Shown piece by piece: positions 1 to 8,493 of a stretch of 40,020 nucleotides of DNA. Below the pieces are notes generated by a model that saw only the letters and a program-made list of their open reading frames with translations, ran no database searches and had not been told where the DNA came from. The first letter of the stretch is position 1. Each line of letters starts with the position of its first letter. The stretch is taken from positions 1 through 40,020 of the forward strand of contig JAIDSL010000006.1 in assembly GCA_029061255.1 (NCBI GenBank), in the 5' to 3' direction. The position numbers and the translations under genes are program-made. The DNA comes from Muribaculaceae bacterium. Lineage in GTDB: Bacteria > Bacteroidota > Bacteroidia > Bacteroidales > Muribaculaceae.

Positions 1-732
1 ATCATCATTTCTTTCATTAAGATTGAGGAACCCCAGAAAAACCTTAGCAAAGCTACTTATGAGCATTCTCCGTTCTCATTCCGTCATTGCACACTTGGCA
101 TTATAGCAATCTTCTTCTATGTAGGTGTTGAGATTGGTATCCCCGGTGAAATGAACGCATGGATCAGCCGCGAGCCGTTTGAGGGAGCTGCCGCTGTAGC
201 AGGTTCACTCGCAGCCCTCTACTGGCTCCTTATGCTTGTAGGACGTATCGTCAGCTCAGCAATCAGCGGCAAGGTTTCTACCCGTCTGCAGTTGATTGTG
301 GTTTCTTCGATTGCCTTGGCATTCCTTTTGGTTGCAATCCTTCTTCCGGAATCAGTCACTTTCAACTCGCCGAGCATACCGGCGCTTAATATCACCAGCG
401 GTCTTGTGCCGATGAAATGTCTGTTCTTGTTCCTTTGTGGCCTTTGCACATCAGTAATGTGGGGCGGTATCTTCAACCTTGCCACTGAAGGACTCGGCAA
501 ATATACAGCAAAAGCATCAGGCCTGTTTATGACGATGGTAGTAGGCGGTGGTATCATGCCGTTTATCCAGGACTGGATTGCACGTACTACAGGCGACTAT
601 GTAAGCAGCTACTGGCTTGTATTCGCTATGGTAGGCTACATCTTCTTCTACGCAGTAGTTGGATGCCGTAACGTCAATACAGACATACCTGTCGACGATC
701 TCAATGAAGATCAGGTGCTCAATGCAGGATAA
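1..732 (+). CDS. Sugar MFS transporter, C-terminal part (5' end outside window)
   Basis: The reading frame is open from base 1 and ends in TAA at 730-732, so about 243 C-terminal residues are visible and the start lies off the window. The protein is very hydrophobic, with roughly six membrane segments, as expected for the second half of a 12-helix major facilitator. The opening segment FFYVGVEIGIPGEMNAWIS resembles helix 7 of the FucP-like sugar:H+ symporters common in Bacteroidales (family knowledge), so import of a monosaccharide is the likely role. The substrate cannot be read from the sequence. It lies 42 bases upstream of transketolase on the same strand and may be cotranscribed with it. 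An internal ATG at 151 should not be taken as the start, because coding sequence with the same character continues upstream. Confidence 0.8.
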   Translation: MIISFIKIEEPQKNLSKATYEHSPFSFRHCTLGIIAIFFYVGVEIGIPGEMNAWISREPFEGAAAVAGSLAALYWLLMLVGRIVSSAISGKVSTRLQLIVVSSIALAFLLVAILLPESVTFNSPSIPALNITSGLVPMKCLFLFLCGLCTSVMWGGIFNLATEGLGKYTAKASGLFMTMVVGGGIMPFIQDWIARTTGDYVSSYWLVFAMVGYIFFYAVVGCRNVNTDIPVDDLNEDQVLNAG

Positions 733-774
733 TGAACTTTCAGATATAAACACAATAATAATTTAGTCTAAACT

Positions 775-2805
775 ATGACCTTAGATCCAAACCTTCTCAC
801 CCGCGGAGCGGACAACATGCGTGTCCTCATCGCTGAAATGGTGGAAAAAGCAAAATCCGGACATCCCGGTGGCGCTATGGGTGGCGCTGACTTTGTCAAC
901 GTGCTCTATTCATCTTTCCTCAATTATGATCCAGAAGATCCCAATTGGTTTGCCCGCGACCGTTTCTTCCTTGATCCGGGCCACATGAGCACTATGCTCT
1001 ATTCCGTACTTGCGCTTGCCGGAAAGTTCACAATTGAAGAGCTTCAGGGCTTCCGTCAATGGGGATCAGCTACTCCGGGACATCCTGAGCTTGAGGTGAA
1101 CCGTGGTATCGAAAATAGTTCAGGTCCTCTTGGTCAGGGTCACGTATATGCGGTAGGTTGTGCTATTGCAGAGCGTTTCCTTGCAGCACGCTTCGGTGAA
1201 GTAGTTGAGCATAAGACATATGCTTTCATCTCCGACGGTGGCATTCAGGAAGAAATATCACAGGGCGCAGGACGCATTGCCGGAAATCTTGGCCTTCATA
1301 ACCTTATCATGTTCTATGATAGCAATGAAGTTCAGCTTTCTACGAAGGTGAAAGATGTTACCTCTGAAGACACAGCAGCCAAATATCGTGCTTGGAATTG
1401 GAATGTCCTCGAAATAGACGGTACTGATCCTCTTGCTATCGCAGGCGCTATCGAAGCTGCTCGCGAAGAGAAGGAGCGTCCTACTCTCATTATCGGACAT
1501 ACAGTGATGGCAAGAAAGACTGTCGCTGCCGACGGCTCAAGCCTTGAAGGACATGTCAACACTCACGGACAGCCACTTTCAGCTGCCGGTGCTGATATGG
1601 ACAAGACCGTTGCTAACCTTGGTGGCGATCCGCAGAATCCTTGGCAGATATGGGACGACGTAAAGAAACTCTACGCCGACCGTATGGAGGAACTTAAGAA
1701 ATATGCTGCAGACCGGAAGGCCAAATTCGCTGAGTGGGCAGAGAAGAACCCCGAGGACTTCAAGACCCTCGGAGACTGGCTCGCAGGCAGACTTCCCGAC
1801 CTCGACTGGACAAAGGTTGCCCTCAAACCCAACATGGCATCCCGCGCATCTTCAGCAGCCGTGCTTTCATTCCTCGCTGACCATGTCCACAACATGATCG
1901 TAAGTTCTGCTGACCTTGCTAACTCTGACAAGACCGATGGCTTCCTCAAGAAGACCCATGCATTTGTGAATGGAGACTTCTCAGGCGCATTCCTTCAGAG
2001 TGGTGTGGCTGAGCTCACGATGGCTTGCATCTGCAATGGTATTGCACTCCACGGTGGTTGCATCGCAGCTTGCGGCACATTCTTCGTATTCTCCGACTAT
2101 ATGAAGCCTGCAATCCGTATGGCTGCTCTCATGGAGCTTCCTGTCAAGTTCATCTTTACTCACGATGCATTCCGTGTAGGTGAGGATGGCCCGACTCACG
2201 AGCCAGTAGAGCAGGAAGCACAGATCCGTCTGCTCGAACAGATGGACAATCTTGCCGGTCATCAGGCAGCTCTCGTGCTCCGTCCTTGCGACAGCGCAGA
2301 GACTGTAGAAAGCTACCGCATCGCTCTTGAAAACAAGAAATCTCCTACGGTTCTCGTGCTTTCACGTCAGAACCTTGAAGACCTCCCGACAGAAAATCGT
2401 GCCGCAGAGGCAGCTAAGACCGGAATGGGTGGTTATGTGGTCTATGACGCTCCCGACACAAAGGTTGTGCTCGTAGCCAACGGTTCTGAAGTGGCTCTTG
2501 CTTATCATGTAGCTGAGAAGCTCGGAGAAGAGGGTATCGGCGCACGCGTGGTTTCTGTTCCTTCTGTAGGTCTCTTCTGCCGTCAGCCTAAGGCTTACAA
2601 GGATGAGGTGATTCCTTCAGGAGTGAAGGTATTCGGCATCACAGCAGGTCTGCCTGCAGCGCTTTATCCTGTGATGAAGGGCGACTGGGAAATCTTCGGC
2701 ATGGAACGCTTCGGTGCTTCTGCTCCAGCTAAGGTTCTTGACGAAAAGTTCGGCTACACTGTAGATAATGTGCTCGGTAAAGTCAAGGCTTTTCTTGCTG
2801 AGTGA
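775..2805 (+). CDS. tkt: Transketolase
   Basis: A 676-residue thiamine-diphosphate enzyme that moves two-carbon units between sugar phosphates in the non-oxidative pentose phosphate pathway (cytosol). The length is normal for a full transketolase. Visible landmarks are the N-terminal substrate/TPP segment SGHPGGAMGGADF, PGHMSTMLYS, GPLGQGH, the TPP/Mg site around residues 153-160 (SDGGIQEE), and in the C-terminal half the Pyr domain with FRVGEDGPTHEPVEQ. The sequence type, with GGAMGGADF and DPGHMS, matches my recollection of the Bacteroidales form. The start at 775 is the first ATG in frame and gives the expected N-terminus. There is no Shine-Dalgarno. The gene is followed by a strong hairpin terminator. 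Confidence 0.95.
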   Translation: MTLDPNLLTRGADNMRVLIAEMVEKAKSGHPGGAMGGADFVNVLYSSFLNYDPEDPNWFARDRFFLDPGHMSTMLYSVLALAGKFTIEELQGFRQWGSATPGHPELEVNRGIENSSGPLGQGHVYAVGCAIAERFLAARFGEVVEHKTYAFISDGGIQEEISQGAGRIAGNLGLHNLIMFYDSNEVQLSTKVKDVTSEDTAAKYRAWNWNVLEIDGTDPLAIAGAIEAAREEKERPTLIIGHTVMARKTVAADGSSLEGHVNTHGQPLSAAGADMDKTVANLGGDPQNPWQIWDDVKKLYADRMEELKKYAADRKAKFAEWAEKNPEDFKTLGDWLAGRLPDLDWTKVALKPNMASRASSAAVLSFLADHVHNMIVSSADLANSDKTDGFLKKTHAFVNGDFSGAFLQSGVAELTMACICNGIALHGGCIAACGTFFVFSDYMKPAIRMAALMELPVKFIFTHDAFRVGEDGPTHEPVEQEAQIRLLEQMDNLAGHQAALVLRPCDSAETVESYRIALENKKSPTVLVLSRQNLEDLPTENRAAEAAKTGMGGYVVYDAPDTKVVLVANGSEVALAYHVAEKLGEEGIGARVVSVPSVGLFCRQPKAYKDEVIPSGVKVFGITAGLPAALYPVMKGDWEIFGMERFGASAPAKVLDEKFGYTVDNVLGKVKAFLAE

Positions 2806-2838
2806 CTCATTTTGAGCAAATCTCGTAATAATAAGGAA

Positions 2839-2865
2839 AAGGCGTGAATTTTCACGCCTTTTTTT
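2839..2865 (+). terminator. Rho-independent terminator after transketolase
   Basis: A near-perfect hairpin with stem AAGGCGTGAA / TTCACGCCTT (arms 2839-2848 and 2851-2860) is followed by a run of T. It lies 34 bases after the transketolase stop and just before the PFOR promoter, so it separates the two transcription units. Confidence 0.9.
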
Positions 2866-2866
2866 A

Positions 2867-2896
2867 TTGCAGATAAGGATTTTTTTATTAATTTTG
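2867..2896 (+). promoter_or_regulatory. Promoter of PFOR, Bacteroidota -33/-7 type
   Basis: TTG at 2867-2869, a 19-base spacer, then TAATTTTG at 2889-2896, matching TAnnTTTG. The predicted transcription start near 2902 gives a leader of about 105 bases before the PFOR ATG. That leader contains a 14-base direct repeat. Confidence 0.7.
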
Positions 2897-2946
2897 CATA
2901 TTCTAACGAAAAAGTATCAATACCGGTAAATAACTAACCACCTAAC

Positions 2947-2976
2947 GATAATCGAACAATAGGATAATCGAACAAT
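2947..2976 (+). repeat. 14-base direct repeat in the PFOR leader
   Basis: GATAATCGAACAAT occurs twice (2947-2960 and 2963-2976), separated by two bases. Both copies lie inside the predicted 5' untranslated leader of PFOR. It may be a simple tandem duplication or a protein/RNA site; the sequence alone does not decide. Confidence 0.8.
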
Positions 2977-3007
2977 CTATAAATAATTTTATCAAAACGA
3001 TCAGATT

Positions 3008-6000
3008 ATGAGCAATGAAAAGCAGTTTCTGACCTGTGATGGTAATCAGGCAGCAGCGCATGTGAGCTATATGTTCACAGAAGTGGCAGCAATCTACCCG
3101 ATTACACCATCGTCAACAATGGCAGAATATGTCGACGACTGGAGCGCCGCAGGCAGAAAAAACATCTTCGGAGAAACCGTACATGTGCAGGAAATGCAGT
3201 CTGAGGCCGGAGCGGCAGGTGCTGTTCACGGTTCTCTTCAGGCAGGTGCCTTGACTTCAACCTACACAGCATCTCAGGGTCTTCTCCTGATGATCCCCAA
3301 CATGTATAAGATTGCCGGTGAACTTCTTCCCTGCGTCTTCAATGTGTCAGCACGTACCATCGCAAGCCACGCGCTTTCGATCTTCGGCGACCATCAGGAC
3401 GTGATGGCTGTTCGCCAGACCGGTTTTGCAATGCTCGCAGAAGGTAGCGTACAGGAAGTGATGGACCTTTCAGGTGTAGCTCATCTCGCTACTCTCAAGA
3501 GCCGTGTTCCCTTCGTCAATTTCTTCGATGGCTTCCGTACTTCTCACGAAATCCAGAAGATCGAGGCTATCGATCAGGATGCTCTCGCAGCCCTCATCGA
3601 CAAAGATGCTCTTGCTGACTTCCGCAAGCGTGCCCTTTCTCCCGAAGCTCCCGTAGCCCGCGGTATGGCAGAGAACCCCGACGTCTTCTTCCAGCACCGT
3701 GAATCTTGCAACAAATACTATGATGCAGTTCCTGAAATCGTAGAGGAATATATGAAGGAAGTGAGCAAAATCACAGGCCGCAACTATTCACTCTTCGATT
3801 ACTATGGCGATCCCGAGGCTGAGAATGTAGTTATCGCCATGGGCTCTGTGACAGACACAGCCAAGGAAGTGATCGACTATCTCCGCGCTCAGGGCAAGAA
3901 GGTAGGTCTCGTTTCTGTTCACCTCTATCGTCCGTTCAGCGTTAAGCATCTTCGTGCAGCAGTTCCGGCTACTTGCAAGCGTCTTTGCGTGCTTGACCGC
4001 ACTAAAGAACCGGGTGCAAATGGCGAACCTCTCGCACTCGATGTCAAGGATGCATACTATGGCGTTGAAGGTGCTCCCGTTATCATCAGCGGTCGCTATG
4101 GCCTTTCTTCAAAGGACACTACTCCTGCCCAGATCCTCGCAGTATATGAGAACCTTGAAGCTGCTGAGCCCAAGGATCGTTTCACTGTAGGTATTGTTGA
4201 CGACGTTACTAACCTGTCGCTTCCTCAGCTCCCTGAAATCAACGTGGGTGGCAAGGGAATGTTCCAGGCTAAGTTCTATGGTCTCGGTGCTGACGGTACT
4301 GTAGGTGCCAACAAGAACTCTGTTAAGATCATCGGTGAGAACACCAACAAGTATTGCCAGGCATACTTCAGCTACGACTCCAAGAAGTCAGGTGGTTTCA
4401 CTTGTTCTCACCTCCGTTTCGGTGACGAACCTATCCGCAGTACATATCTTGTGAACACTCCTAACTTCGTGGCTTGCCACGTTCAGGCTTATCTTCACAT
4501 GTATGATGTGCTCCGTGGCTTGCAGGATGGCGGCACATTCCTTCTCAATACTATCTGGGAAGGTGAAGAACTAGCTGCTAATCTTCCCAACAAGGTGAAG
4601 CGTTACCTCGCTAAGCACAACATTACCCTTTACTATATCAACGCATCTAAGATAGCTCAGGAGATTGGTCTTGGCAACCGCACCAATACTATCCTCCAGT
4701 CTGCATTCTTCCGCATCACTGAGGTTATCCCCGTTGACCTTGCTGTTGAGCAGATGAAGAAGTTCATCAAGAAGAGCTATGGCAAGAAGGGTGATAACAT
4801 CGTCAACATGAACTATGCAGCTGTTGATCGTGGTGGTGAATACAAGAAGCTCGACGTTGATCCCGCATGGGCAGAACTTACTGATGAAGCTCCTGTTAAA
4901 CTCAACGAGCCTGAATTCATCACTAATGTGGTTCGTCCGATCAACGCTCAGGATGGCGACCTTCTCCCCGTTAGCTCATTCGTAGGTCGCGAAGACGGCA
5001 CTTGGGAGCAGGGCACTGCAGCTTATGAGAAGCGTGGTGTAGCAGCTTTCGTTCCGGAATGGAATCCTGAAAACTGTATCCAGTGTAACATCTGTTCTTA
5101 CGTATGTCCTCACGCTGCTATCCGTCCGTTCCTTCTCAATGCAGAGGAGATGGCAAACGCACCTTTCGGCGAGGATCATACACTTCCCGCTATCGGCAAG
5201 GGTCTCGAAGGTCTCCGCTTCGTTCAGCAGGTCGACGTGCTCGACTGTCTCGGTTGTGGCAACTGTGCTGACGTCTGTCCGGGCAAGAAGGGTGCGAAGG
5301 CTCTTGAGATGAAGCATTTCGAGACTCAGGAAGGTCAGGCTAAGAACTGGGAATATTGCGAGGATCATGTAAGCAACAAGGCTGATCTTGTCAACATCAT
5401 GCAGAATGTGAAGATGAGCCAGTATGCTAAGCCTCTCTTCGAGTTCTCAGGTGCTTGCTCAGGCTGCGGTGAGACTCCTTATGTAAAGGCTATCACTCAG
5501 CTCTTCGGCGACCATGAGATCGTGGCTAACGCTACCGGTTGCTCTTCAATCTACTCCGGTTCCGTTCCTTCTACTCCTTACACTACCAACGCTGAAGGCC
5601 AGGGTCCTGCATGGGCTAACTCACTCTTCGAAGACTTCTGCGAATTCGGTCTCGGTATGTATATCGCATATGAGAAGATGCGTGAGCGTCTCGTAGACAC
5701 TTGCCAGAAGATCCAGACATGCGACTGCTGCGATGATGAGATCAAGGCAGCTGCTGCTAAGTGGCTTGAAGTTCGTGAGGATGCCAAGGAATCACGCAAG
5801 GCTGGCAAGGCTCTCGTGGCAGCTTGCGCTAAGTGTGACTGCGATCTCTGCAATATTATCCGCAACACTCAGAAGTTCCTTTCTAAGCGCAGCCAGTGGA
5901 TCATCGGTGGCGACGGTGCTTCTTACGATATAGGTTACGGTGGTCTCGACCACGTGATTGCTTCCGGCAAGAACGTCAACATCGTAGTCCTTGACACTGA

Positions 6001-6595
6001 GGTTTACTCCAACACAGGTGGCCAGAGCTCTAAGTCAACTCCTATCGGTGCTATCGCTAAGTTTGCTGCAGCAGGCAAGCGTATCCGTAAGAAAGACCTC
6101 GGTCTGATGGCTACTACATATGGATATGTTTACGTAGCTCAGGTAGCTATGGGTGCTAACAATGCACAGACACTCCAGGCTATCCGCGAGGCAGAGGCTT
6201 ACGATGGTCCGTCGCTCATCATCGCTTACGCTCCATGTATCAACCATGGTCTGAAGGCAGGCATGGGCAAGAGCCAGAAGGAAGAGAAGCTCGCTGTAGA
6301 TTGCGGCTACTGGCATCTCTGGCGCTACAATCCTGCTCTTGAGGAAGAGGGCAAGAATCCGTTCAGCCTCGACAGCAAGACTCCGGATTGGAGCAAGTTC
6401 CAGGACTTCCTCGCAGGTGAGGTTCGCTTCGCTTCTGTGAAGAAGATGTGTCCTGAGGCAGCTGACGAACTCTTCAAGGCTTGCGAAGATAACGCTCGCT
6501 GGCGCTACAACAACTACGTGCGTCTTTCTCAGCAGGACTGGGGTAAAGATCCGGAACTCACTGCTGAAGAGATCAAGCTCCGCAAGAACGACTGA
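3008..6595 (+). CDS. nifJ: Pyruvate:ferredoxin (flavodoxin) oxidoreductase, single-chain
   Basis: A 1195-residue protein, the usual size of fused homodimeric PFOR. It oxidises pyruvate with CoA to acetyl-CoA and CO2 and passes electrons to ferredoxin or flavodoxin in anaerobic central metabolism. Visible parts: N-terminal POR domain with YPITPSSTMAE; a middle domain II region; two 4Fe-4S motifs, C690-x2-C-x2-C-x3-C (CIQCNICSYVC) and C747-x2-C-x2-C-x3-C (CLGCGNCADVC); the third cluster/TPP region SGACSGCGETPY; and the TPP-binding GDGASYDIGYGG near residue 968, followed by NTGGQSSKSTP. The gene has its own promoter and terminator and is monocistronic or followed only by the small membrane gene. 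Codon use is biased, as in a highly expressed gene. Confidence 0.97.
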   Translation: MSNEKQFLTCDGNQAAAHVSYMFTEVAAIYPITPSSTMAEYVDDWSAAGRKNIFGETVHVQEMQSEAGAAGAVHGSLQAGALTSTYTASQGLLLMIPNMYKIAGELLPCVFNVSARTIASHALSIFGDHQDVMAVRQTGFAMLAEGSVQEVMDLSGVAHLATLKSRVPFVNFFDGFRTSHEIQKIEAIDQDALAALIDKDALADFRKRALSPEAPVARGMAENPDVFFQHRESCNKYYDAVPEIVEEYMKEVSKITGRNYSLFDYYGDPEAENVVIAMGSVTDTAKEVIDYLRAQGKKVGLVSVHLYRPFSVKHLRAAVPATCKRLCVLDRTKEPGANGEPLALDVKDAYYGVEGAPVIISGRYGLSSKDTTPAQILAVYENLEAAEPKDRFTVGIVDDVTNLSLPQLPEINVGGKGMFQAKFYGLGADGTVGANKNSVKIIGENTNKYCQAYFSYDSKKSGGFTCSHLRFGDEPIRSTYLVNTPNFVACHVQAYLHMYDVLRGLQDGGTFLLNTIWEGEELAANLPNKVKRYLAKHNITLYYINASKIAQEIGLGNRTNTILQSAFFRITEVIPVDLAVEQMKKFIKKSYGKKGDNIVNMNYAAVDRGGEYKKLDVDPAWAELTDEAPVKLNEPEFITNVVRPINAQDGDLLPVSSFVGREDGTWEQGTAAYEKRGVAAFVPEWNPENCIQCNICSYVCPHAAIRPFLLNAEEMANAPFGEDHTLPAIGKGLEGLRFVQQVDVLDCLGCGNCADVCPGKKGAKALEMKHFETQEGQAKNWEYCEDHVSNKADLVNIMQNVKMSQYAKPLFEFSGACSGCGETPYVKAITQLFGDHEIVANATGCSSIYSGSVPSTPYTTNAEGQGPAWANSLFEDFCEFGLGMYIAYEKMRERLVDTCQKIQTCDCCDDEIKAAAAKWLEVREDAKESRKAGKALVAACAKCDCDLCNIIRNTQKFLSKRSQWIIGGDGASYDIGYGGLDHVIASGKNVNIVVLDTEVYSNTGGQSSKSTPIGAIAKFAAAGKRIRKKDLGLMATTYGYVYVAQVAMGANNAQTLQAIREAEAYDGPSLIIAYAPCINHGLKAGMGKSQKEEKLAVDCGYWHLWRYNPALEEEGKNPFSLDSKTPDWSKFQDFLAGEVRFASVKKMCPEAADELFKACEDNARWRYNNYVRLSQQDWGKDPELTAEEIKLRKND

Positions 6596-6620
6596 TACAC
6601 TCTAACTAGTTAGTAAAAAT

Positions 6621-6655
6621 AGACCCGCGATTGTATTATCGCGGGTCTTATAATT
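6621..6655 (+). terminator. Hairpin terminator after PFOR
   Basis: A perfect 10-base-pair stem AGACCCGCGA / TCGCGGGTCT (6621-6630 and 6639-6648) with an 8-base loop, followed by a weak A/T tract rather than a clean T run. It sits 26 bases after the PFOR stop and 10 bases before the ATG of the next small gene, so read-through could feed that gene. Confidence 0.75.
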
Positions 6656-6664
6656 AATATACTT

Positions 6665-6838
6665 ATGAATGAGGGATTGTCTGATACCATTATAGCAATA
6701 AGTATCGTTATTGGGACATTTATAGGAAAATACTTTTTTAAGAAGTTGAAATGGGGATGGCAACTGCTTATAATATTGGTATCGTCTATAGTAATCTCAA
6801 TATTAGGACACCTTATAGCAAAGGCTTGTCTAAATTGA
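6665..6838 (+). CDS. 57-residue two-helix membrane protein
   Basis: ATG at 6665 to TGA at 6836-6838 encodes MNEGLSDTIIAISIVIGTFI and onward, 57 residues. Two hydrophobic helices are evident (about residues 8-25 and 32-53), joined by a short basic turn (KYFFKKLKWGW), so a hairpin in the inner membrane is expected. I do not recognise a family. It begins just after the PFOR terminator and ends 2 bases before the convergent helicase gene. No clear promoter precedes it, so it may depend on read-through. Against it: it is short. For it: the frame is intact, the composition is coherent and the helices are clear. Confidence 0.6.
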   Translation: MNEGLSDTIIAISIVIGTFIGKYFFKKLKWGWQLLIILVSSIVISILGHLIAKACLN

Positions 6839-6840
6839 AA

Positions 6841-8166
6841 TTAAAGAAGGGTGAGTTTCCTTCGGTTGCCTTTAATTTTCTTTGGCTCTAATTCTTTTAT
6901 CAGCAGCTTTGCTTTGTCTGCTGGGACTGCAACAAGGGCATGATGGTCAGAGAGCGTTATGGGGCCTACTTCAGAGGCTTCGAGTCCCCCTTCCTTGCAT
7001 AGGAAACCTACAATGTCACCCTTCGAGAGTTTTTCCTTGCGACCTGCGCTAATGCGAATTGTGGCCTTATCGCTCTTCAACGAAGACGAGGCGTTGGGGT
7101 CGGGACGGTATGTGCCATCTGTCTCGATGAAGGGTTTAAGTTCCTCGTCCGGTCCTGTCAGGACGTAGATGTCGCCGTTTGCGTCCACACGTGCTGTACG
7201 GCCGTTGCGGTGTGTGTATGTCTCAGGAGTTAAGGGCTGGTGATAATGCACGATGCTGCTTACACCGCGTATGTCGAGGCCACGTGCAGCGAGATCGGTT
7301 GCAATCAAGATCGGGGCAGAGCCATTATTGAACATTGATATGGCATCCTCACGCTGGAACTGGTCGAGTTCACCATGATAGAGAGCACATGCTACTTTAT
7401 GCTTCTTAAGGAACTCAGCCACGCGGACCGCACTCTCACGGTGATTTACGAAGACTATGGTGCGTTCAGGCACATCCTCTTTTGATATGCTACGCAGAAG
7501 GGCGAGAAGCGATTCTAATTTATCTTTGTCGGTGTCCACACGATAGATTTTCATACGGTCGCGCACGTCACTTGAATTACCTGAAAAATCTATCTCAAGA
7601 GGATTTTCGAGTTTTATAAAACCGGGTAGGGTAGTGCTGGCAGTGGCAGAAGTGAGTATAAGGCGGCTGACATTTTTCAAACGGTTGAAGATCTTGCGCA
7701 TGTCATCTTCAAATCCAAGTTCCAAAGATTTGTCATACTCGTCAAGAATCAAGATACGAGTAGGTGTGGGATCGACGTTGCCGCGTTTGAGATGGTCGAG
7801 AAGACGTCCGGGAGTAGCAACAATGATGTCGGGAGTCACACTTAGAGTGTTGACTTCATCCTCAACATTGTGACCGCCATACAGTGCTGTCACTTTGAAT
7901 CCGCTGGCTATCTCTCGCACTACACCGGCAATCTGGATCACGAGCTCACGCGAAGGTGCGATAATGATGGCTTGCACGCGGCCTGTGCTCGGATTAAGCC
8001 ACTTCATCACGGGGAGAGTGAATGCAACAGTCTTGCCCGATCCTGTAGGGGCCACAAGGATCATTTCTTTAGTTTCGGAAGCAGCTGCCATTGAGCGACG
8101 CTGCATATCATTTATTTCGCTGATGCCGAGTTTTGACAAGTTCGGCAAAAATTCTTTCTCTCTCAT
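6841..8166 (-). CDS. DEAD-box RNA helicase with DbpA-type RNA-binding tail
   Basis: A 441-residue ATP-dependent RNA helicase. Motifs in order: Q-motif region (residues 12-26), motif I APTGSGKT (39-46), PSRELV (Ia), GG, TPGR (118-121), motif II DEYD (142-145), SAT (173-175), VFVNHRES (IV), ATDLAARGLDI (V) and HRNGRTAR (VI). Residues from about 368 to the end resemble the DbpA RRM-like domain (RKEKLSKGDIVGFL, then HHALVAVP), which in DbpA recognises a 23S rRNA hairpin. A role in large-subunit maturation is therefore likely by homology. Motif II is DEYD rather than DEAD; the catalytic D-E and last D are kept. It is convergent with the small membrane gene. Confidence 0.9.
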   Translation of the reverse strand: MREKEFLPNLSKLGISEINDMQRRSMAAASETKEMILVAPTGSGKTVAFTLPVMKWLNPSTGRVQAIIIAPSRELVIQIAGVVREIASGFKVTALYGGHNVEDEVNTLSVTPDIIVATPGRLLDHLKRGNVDPTPTRILILDEYDKSLELGFEDDMRKIFNRLKNVSRLILTSATASTTLPGFIKLENPLEIDFSGNSSDVRDRMKIYRVDTDKDKLESLLALLRSISKEDVPERTIVFVNHRESAVRVAEFLKKHKVACALYHGELDQFQREDAISMFNNGSAPILIATDLAARGLDIRGVSSIVHYHQPLTPETYTHRNGRTARVDANGDIYVLTGPDEELKPFIETDGTYRPDPNASSSLKSDKATIRISAGRKEKLSKGDIVGFLCKEGGLEASEVGPITLSDHHALVAVPADKAKLLIKELEPKKIKGNRRKLTLL

Positions 8167-8201
8167 ATTAGTTATTTCTAAATATCAAAAAATTCTGTTG
8201 C

Positions 8202-8226
8202 GGACGCACGGGCCGTGCGTCCCTAC
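8202..8226. repeat. REP-type palindrome, single copy
   Basis: Arms GGACGCACGG (8202-8211) and CCGTGCGTCC (8213-8222) are a perfect palindrome around one central G, followed by the asymmetric tail CTAC. The same element recurs at 22,479, 22,522, 35,076, 35,155 and 35,207. This copy lies between the initiator tRNA terminator and the helicase start, probably in the helicase leader. Confidence 0.9.
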
Positions 8227-8300
8227 CACAAGGTAATACCTATACAATAATAACTTTAAGGAATCTATAATCGTTCAAATTAATCAAACGTTATTGCATA

Positions 8301-8330
8301 AAAAAAGGCTTTCGATTTTTCGAAAGCCTT
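8301..8330 (-). terminator. Rho-independent terminator of the initiator tRNA
   Basis: On the minus strand the stem AAGGCTTTCG / CGAAAGCCTT (8330-8321 and 8314-8305) with a 6-base loop is followed by a T run (A run at 8301-8306 on the plus strand). It begins 5 bases after the tRNA 3' end. Confidence 0.9.
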
Positions 8331-8335
8331 GAGAG

Positions 8336-8407
<72 letters not shown>

Positions 8408-8422
8408 GTGTGATTGCGAGTG

Positions 8423-8453
8423 CAAAGTTACAACATTTTTTACCGTTTGTCAA
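8423..8453 (-). promoter_or_regulatory. Promoter of the initiator tRNA
   Basis: On the minus strand TTG (8453-8451), a 20-base spacer, then TAACTTTG (8430-8423). The predicted start is about 10 bases before the mature tRNA 5' end, a good fit for a single tRNA unit. Confidence 0.75.
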
Positions 8454-8493
8454 GTGTTTTAGTGTTAAAAAAACTTAACAAGGCTATGATCGC

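Noticed and set aside
4976-5368. A 130-codon minus-strand frame inside PFOR
   Set aside because: Antisense shadow produced by the strong codon bias of PFOR.
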